From contig CAIMDH010000023.1 of the NCBI GenBank assembly GCA_903839715.1, positions 1 to 7,399 on the forward strand: a DNA stretch of 7,399 nt, given 5' to 3'. Positions 5,729 through 7,399 of the stretch are shown one piece after another (position 1 is the stretch's first letter; the number at the start of each line of letters is the position of its first letter). The notes beneath the pieces are model-generated. The model searched no databases, was not told the DNA's origin, and saw only the letters and a list, made by a program, of their open reading frames with translations. A program made the position numbers and the translations under genes. This DNA is from an uncultured bacterium. GTDB taxonomy: Bacteria > Patescibacteriota > Minisyncoccia > Phycocordibacterales > UBA918.

Positions 5729-7399
5729 ATGGATCGACAGATTAGAAATTTTAGTATTATTGCGCATATTGACCACGGTAAGTCTACGTTGGCTGACCGC
5801 ATGCTTGAACATACAAAAACGGTTGAACACCGTAAAATGAAAGAGCAAGTACTCGACTCTATGGAGTTAGAGCGTGAGCGGGGTATTACCATCAAAATGC
5901 AGCCAGTGCGGATGCGGTACCTGCATCTTGGTAAGGAGTTCCAGTTAAATCTAATCGATACGCCTGGGCATATCGATTTTTCCTACGAGGTGTCACGTGC
6001 GCTTAAAGCAGTAGAAGGGGTACTGCTCTTGATTGATAGTACGCAGGGAATTCAGGCTCAGACGCTGACTACACTCCAGATGGCTAAGGAACAAGGACTT
6101 ACTATCATTCCAGTATTGACCAAGACCGATATGGGTCATTCTCGTCCAGAAGAAGTTGGTGACTCTGTGATGAAAATGCTCAACTGCGCCCGTGAAGATA
6201 TATTACTTGTATCGGGTAAGACTGGTGATGGTGTGCCGGATTTACTCGAGGCAATTTGTGAACGGATACCGCCACCACGCGATACTGAACTCGATGCGTA
6301 CCGGGGTCTAATTTTTGACTTTCAATACTCCAATCACCGTGGGGTGATTGTGTTTATGCGTGTGTTTGATGGTGAAGTGAAGAAAGGGGACCAGCTACGC
6401 TTTATGGCTAGTGGTAAAACGTTTGTGGCGCTTGAAGTAGGAATGGTTACTCCAGCTGAAGTACCGGTAGATTCGCTTAAGGCAGGAGAAATTGGCTATA
6501 TCGTCACTGGTATTAAGGAGCCGGGTGTTGCGACTGTAGGTGATACGTTGGTGCTCGAAAAGCGCCAGGCACCAGCACTGCCTGGTTATCAAGAAGCCAG
6601 ACCAGTAGTATGGGCATCAGTTTTTCCAGATAGTCAGGATGACTTTACGATCTTGCGGCAAGCACTCGATAGACTAAAACTTTCAGATTCTTCACTTTCG
6701 TATGAAGAGGAGTCGTCTGGCGTACTGGGCCGTGGTTTTCGTTGTGGTTTCTTAGGAATGCTCCATCTTGAGATTGTGACTGAGCGGTTACGTCGGGAGT
6801 TTGATATCGAAATTATTATTACCTCACCTTCAATTGCGTACGAGATTACGTTTCCTGACGGAAGGGTAGAGTCTATCTATGCGGCGACTCGTTTTCCTGA
6901 GTACGGAGTGCAATGTACAGTTCGTGAGCCGTGGCTACTTGGACAGATTATTTCTCCTCCAGAGTACGTGGGGAACATCATGAATCTACTTTTTGATCAT
7001 GAAGGAGCCGTGCTTGAGACTGAGGTACTTACCGATGGTCGTAATCTCGTGACGGTAGAGATGCCACTGCGCGAACTAATGCGTAACTTTTTTGATAAGC
7101 TCAAAAATGTCACTAGTGGTTATGCCTCATTGTCATACGAAATTGCTGAAATGCGACCAGCCAACGTGGTGCGGCTCGATGTATTGGTGGCTGAAGAATT
7201 AATTACGGCCTTTTCTCGAGTTGTTGGAGATAGACGAGCTGAATTCGATGCCCGGGCAACAGTAGATAAGTTGTATGACAACCTTCCTCGACAACAATAT
7301 GTGACTAAGATTCAGGCAAAAGTGCGAGGTAAGATTATTGCTTCTCGTTCGCTCTCAGCTTTAAAGAAGGACGTGACGGGCTACCTTTATGGCGGTGAC
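5729..7399 (+). CDS. lepA: Elongation factor 4 (LepA), 3' end cut by the window
   Basis: LepA/EF4 is a ribosome-bound GTPase that affects translation initiation and elongation. The visible 557 codons are open to the window end; the family is about 600 residues, so roughly 40 C-terminal residues are missing. The GTPase domain spans about 1-183: G1 AHIDHGKST (12-20), G2 RGITIK (51-56), G3 DTPGH (77-81, with catalytic H81), G4 TKTD (131-134) and G5 SGK (162-164). The G4 and G5 motifs differ from the usual NKID and SAK. The beta-barrel domain II is about 190-280, the EF-G III-like domain about 290-370 (LSYEEESSGVLGRGFRCGFL, 323-342), the EF-G V-like domain about 398-475, and the LepA-specific C-terminal domain begins near 480 (NLPRQQYV 518-525, KDVTGYLYGGD 547-557). 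The ATG at 5729 opens the standard MDRQIRNFSIIAHID start; Shine-Dalgarno match is weak. It lies 36 bases after murJ with no terminator between, so read-through from murJ is likely. Confidence 0.98.
   Translation, partial: MDRQIRNFSIIAHIDHGKSTLADRMLEHTKTVEHRKMKEQVLDSMELERERGITIKMQPVRMRYLHLGKEFQLNLIDTPGHIDFSYEVSRALKAVEGVLLLIDSTQGIQAQTLTTLQMAKEQGLTIIPVLTKTDMGHSRPEEVGDSVMKMLNCAREDILLVSGKTGDGVPDLLEAICERIPPPRDTELDAYRGLIFDFQYSNHRGVIVFMRVFDGEVKKGDQLRFMASGKTFVALEVGMVTPAEVPVDSLKAGEIGYIVTGIKEPGVATVGDTLVLEKRQAPALPGYQEARPVVWASVFPDSQDDFTILRQALDRLKLSDSSLSYEEESSGVLGRGFRCGFLGMLHLEIVTERLRREFDIEIIITSPSIAYEITFPDGRVESIYAATRFPEYGVQCTVREPWLLGQIISPPEYVGNIMNLLFDHEGAVLETEVLTDGRNLVTVEMPLRELMRNFFDKLKNVTSGYASLSYEIAEMRPANVVRLDVLVAEELITAFSRVVGDRRAEFDARATVDKLYDNLPRQQYVTKIQAKVRGKIIASRSLSALKKDVTGYLYGGD

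Noticed and set aside
5721..5731. TGGTACATA just before the lepA ATG as an extended -10
   Set aside because: The hexamer TACATA matches TATAAT at only three positions and runs into the start codon, so a start site would fall inside the gene.
5619..5895. Overlapping short open frames on both strands at the murJ/lepA junction
   Set aside because: They cover the end of murJ and the start of lepA, both of which are fixed by conserved residues; the short frames show no family resemblance.
5729..7399. The GTPase as EF-G, TypA/BipA or a tetracycline-resistance ribosomal protection protein
   Set aside because: The MDRQIRNFSIIAHID start, the FRCGFLGMLHLEI block and the PRQQ...GYLYGGD segment of the LepA-specific C-terminal domain identify LepA.
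1..7399. CRISPR array, mobile element, toxin-antitoxin or defence system
   Set aside because: No direct-repeat array, transposase, integrase, nuclease or small paired genes are present; coding capacity is fully used by housekeeping and envelope genes.

Overview
The window reads as a compact, ordinary chromosomal segment of a bacterium of the Candidate Phyla Radiation (Patescibacteria), most likely a Parcubacteria-type lineage. I base this on gene content and protein style: a four-helix DUF2177 protein, a membrane-anchored DUF192 protein, a Wzy/O-antigen-ligase-like protein fused to TPR repeats, a divergent MurJ, and a LepA with a KMQPVRM stretch after the G2 motif. The lineage is an inference from memory of such families; no search was run. 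All genes are on the + strand, spacing is very tight, and the standard code is used (TAG and TAA stops, no in-frame TGA).

Layout. Bases 1-33 hold an extended -10 promoter only a few bases before the first ATG. Bases 34-1028 carry two small membrane-protein genes (DUF2177, then DUF192) 2 bases apart. The end of the DUF192 gene contains the promoter of rnpB, the RNA subunit of RNase P (about 1049-1405), followed by a strong hairpin (1410-1435). A second transcription unit starts near 1440-1484 and contains the 842-residue Wzy/ligase-TPR membrane protein (1484-4012), MurJ (4016-5692) and, after 36 bases, lepA (5729 to beyond the window end; its last roughly 40 residues are cut off).

How the genes fit together. 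rnpB and lepA are core RNA-processing and translation genes. The ligase-TPR protein and MurJ both belong to the handling of lipid-linked glycans at the membrane: MurJ flips lipid II, and Wzy/WaaL-type proteins polymerise or transfer lipid-linked glycans on the outer face. Their tight coupling suggests a cell-envelope unit, but the substrate of the ligase-like protein cannot be read from sequence.

I see no mobile element, CRISPR array, toxin-antitoxin or defence system, and no convincing novel system. What deserves a second look is lineage-specific divergence in conserved machinery: an RNase P RNA with GGA where the tRNA-CCA-binding GGU is expected and with very short P1 and P3, a MurJ lacking three of the four cavity arginines known from E. 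coli, a LepA with altered G4 and G5 motifs, and gene starts that lack Shine-Dalgarno sequences, one of them probably leaderless.
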